A DNA stretch of 64,000 bases from Variovorax paradoxus (GTDB taxonomy: Bacteria > Pseudomonadota > Gammaproteobacteria > Burkholderiales > Burkholderiaceae_C). Below, one piece after another: positions 62,391-64,000 of the stretch. The position numbers and the translations under genes were made by a program. Positions within the stretch are counted from its first letter, which is position 1; every line of letters starts with the position of its first letter. The notes under the pieces were generated by a model. The model had not been told where the DNA came from and did no database searches. It saw nothing but the letters and a program-made list of their open reading frames with translations. The stretch covers positions 1-64,000 of the forward strand of contig NZ_JAUSRN010000018.1 of the NCBI RefSeq assembly GCF_030811855.1, given 5' to 3'.

Positions 62391-63308
62391 TCAACGCGCC
62401 CAGCGCAGCACCAGCGGATCGAGCCGTTTCGCGGTTTCAATCAATCCTGCGCGCGTGTCCGGGTGCATCGCCGGCAATGGGTGCCGCGGTGCCTCGCAAG
62501 CGATCACGCCGCCCTCCTTCATGAGCGACTTGCAGGCCAAGAGGCCGGCTTGGCGGTTCTCGTAGTTGATGAGCGGGAGCCACTGCTGGTAAAGCGCAAA
62601 GGCCTTGTCGCGATCGCCTGCACGATGCGCTTCGATGATCGGGCGGATACCGTCCGGGTAGCCGCCGCCGGTCATTGAACCTGTCGCGCCTGCATCGAGG
62701 TCGGGCATCAGCGTGATGGCCTCTTCGCCATCCCACGGGCCTTCGATGGCATCGCCGCCAAGGCGGATCAGTTCGCGCAGCTTCGAGGCCGCACCGGGGG
62801 TCTCGATCTTGAAGTACGCGACGTGCTCGATCTCCTTGGCCATGCGCGCGAGAAACGGCGCCGACAGCACCGTGCCGCTGGCAGGGGCGTCCTGGATCAT
62901 GATCGGAATGCTCACAGCGTCGGAAAGGCCGGCATAGAACTCGAAGATCTGCGGCTCGGGCACGCGGAATGTGGCGCCGTGATAGGGCGGCATCACCATC
63001 AGCATGGCCGCGCCCATGTCTTGCGCACGGCGGCTGCGCTCGGCGCAGACCTTGGTGCTGTAGTGCGTGGTCGTCACGATGACAGGCACGCGCCCTTTCA
63101 CGTGCTCCAGCATCGTGCGCGTGAGCACTTCGCGCTCTTCGTCCGACAGCACGAACTGCTCGGAAAAATTGGCCAGGATGCAAAGCCCATCTGAGCCAGC
63201 GTCGATCATGAAGTCGACACAGCGCTTCTGGCTTTCGAGGTCGAGCGCGCCCTGTTCGGTGAAGGTGGTGGGCACCACCGGAAAGATGCCGCGGTATCTG
63301 GGAGTCAT
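62391..63308 (-). CDS. Dihydrodipicolinate synthase-family sugar acid dehydratase/aldolase
   Basis: A 305-residue Schiff-base lyase of the DapA superfamily. The catalytic Lys lies in 'HVAYFKIETPGA' (about residue 165) and the Tyr in 'MLMVMPPYHGATF' (about 110). The closest functional fit by context is L-2-keto-3-deoxyarabonate dehydratase (AraD of Azospirillum), because a dihydroxy-acid dehydratase-family gene lies just upstream on the same strand, 6 bases away. It would then form 2-oxoglutarate semialdehyde in the non-phosphorylative arabinose/xylose route. KDG aldolase or N-acetylneuraminate lyase-like roles remain possible. Confidence 0.8.
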   Translation of the reverse strand: MTPRYRGIFPVVPTTFTEQGALDLESQKRCVDFMIDAGSDGLCILANFSEQFVLSDEEREVLTRTMLEHVKGRVPVIVTTTHYSTKVCAERSRRAQDMGAAMLMVMPPYHGATFRVPEPQIFEFYAGLSDAVSIPIMIQDAPASGTVLSAPFLARMAKEIEHVAYFKIETPGAASKLRELIRLGGDAIEGPWDGEEAITLMPDLDAGATGSMTGGGYPDGIRPIIEAHRAGDRDKAFALYQQWLPLINYENRQAGLLACKSLMKEGGVIACEAPRHPLPAMHPDTRAGLIETAKRLDPLVLRWAR

Positions 63309-63314
63309 GTTGAA

Positions 63315-64000
63315 TCAGTGTGAATGACGGGGAACGGCGGAGCCTCTGCAGCCCACCAGAAAGTCGAAGTCGCAGCCTTCATCGGCCTGCAGCACGTGGT
63401 TGACGTAGAGCTTCTGATAGCCGCCGCCGCGCGTGCTCATCGGCTGCGCATCGGTGCTGCTCAATGAAGCCAGGCGTGACGCCAATTCTTCGTCGCTGAT
63501 GTCCAGGTGAAGCCGGCCCGCATCGCAGTCGAGCTCGATCCAGTCGCCGTCGCGTACCGCGGCCAAAGGCCCGCCGTCCGCCGCTTCAGGAGCGACGTGC
63601 AGCACCACCGTGCCATAGGCCGTGCCGCTCATGCGCGCGTCCGAGATGCGCACCATGTCCTTCACGCCTTGGCGCAGCAACTTCGGTGGCAGCCCCATGT
63701 TGCCCACTTCGGCCATGCCGGGATAGCCCTTCGGGCCGCAGTTCTTGAGCACCATCACCGAACTCGCATCGATCTCGAGCGATTCGTCGACGATGCGCTC
63801 CTTGTAGTGTTCCAGGTTCTCGAACACCACCGCGCGACCCCGGTGCTTCAGCAGCTCGGGCGAGGCCGCGGAGGGCTTGAGCACCGCGCCGCGCGGCGAG
63901 AGATTGCCGCGCAGGATGCGAATGCCGCCATCGGCGATCAACGGGTTGTCCAGGGGGCGGATCACCTCGTCGTTGAGGCTCGGCGCGTCGCGCACGTTGT
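63315..64000 (-). CDS. IlvD/Edd family sugar acid dehydratase, C-terminal part (runs off the window)
   Basis: The last 228 or so residues of an iron-sulphur dehydratase; the gene continues beyond the right edge. Visible are 'GRAVVFENLEHYKERIVDES', 'KNCGPKGYPGMAEVGNMGLP' and 'DARMSGTAYGTVVLHVAPEA', with a C-terminal tail 'CDFDFLVGCRGSAVPRHSH' in the manner of arabinonate/xylonate dehydratases rather than IlvD proper. The coupled downstream DapA-family gene supports a pentonate dehydratase. The N-terminal cluster cysteines are outside the window. Confidence 0.85.
   Translation of the reverse strand, partial: NVRDAPSLNDEVIRPLDNPLIADGGIRILRGNLSPRGAVLKPSAASPELLKHRGRAVVFENLEHYKERIVDESLEIDASSVMVLKNCGPKGYPGMAEVGNMGLPPKLLRQGVKDMVRISDARMSGTAYGTVVLHVAPEAADGGPLAAVRDGDWIELDCDAGRLHLDISDEELASRLASLSSTDAQPMSTRGGGYQKLYVNHVLQADEGCDFDFLVGCRGSAVPRHSH

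Overview
The window is GC-rich chromosomal DNA from an aerobic heterotrophic betaproteobacterium. The best fit by recollection is Comamonadaceae, Variovorax-like. The grounds are a smo-type polyol operon, OmpC-like Burkholderiales porins, a Coq7 hydroxylase, the cphA'/cphA pair and the gspGHIJKLMNDEF order. No rRNA, tRNA, CRISPR array or insertion sequence was seen, and no gene-free stretch exceeds about 300 bases.

Layout. (1) 1-276: a large imperfect inverted repeat. (2) 277-6738, minus strand: a polyol uptake and oxidation operon (smoE, F, G, K, an arabinitol/mannitol-type dehydrogenase and a SmoS-like SDR). (3) 6966-17456: central sugar metabolism (tal-pgi, zwf), a lipocalin, a YihX-like phosphatase, and a three-gene ABC importer of the FbpA/AfuA class with a fused double permease. 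(4) 17461-25424: a Tat-exported YgiD-like dioxygenase and a dipeptide-type ABC operon containing an M20 amidohydrolase. (5) 25620-31002: two very similar porin genes in inverted orientation flanking coq7 and osmC. The second porin has lost its start codon, ribosome site and promoter, and sits directly behind a putative small RNA; a lone tyrosine recombinase follows. (6) 31026-32666: ilvA. (7) 32685-47511: a complete type II secretion locus followed by a 5'-nucleotidase, a small lipoprotein and a Tat-exported phospholipase C, its likely cargo. (8) 47517-52968: an MFS carrier, a 41-residue lipoprotein, an SbmA/BacA-type ABC protein, queC and an acyltransferase. (9) 52984-60715: a cyanophycin locus, with cphA' and cphA divergent from a DUF1854 gene and an ABC exporter carrying an N-terminal extra domain. 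(10) 60885-62360: two tandem paralogous secreted proteins of unknown function and a small gene behind a probable Pho box. (11) 62391-64000: a keto-deoxy sugar acid dehydratase and the C-terminal part of a sugar acid dehydratase, probably non-phosphorylative pentose degradation.

The genes describe a soil or plant-associated generalist that imports polyols, peptides and possibly sugar phosphates, routes sugars through glucose-6-phosphate dehydrogenase, secretes a phospholipase, and stores nitrogen as cyanophycin. The most unusual structure is the inverted porin pair with a silent copy next to a recombinase, which could support porin variation by inversion or gene conversion.
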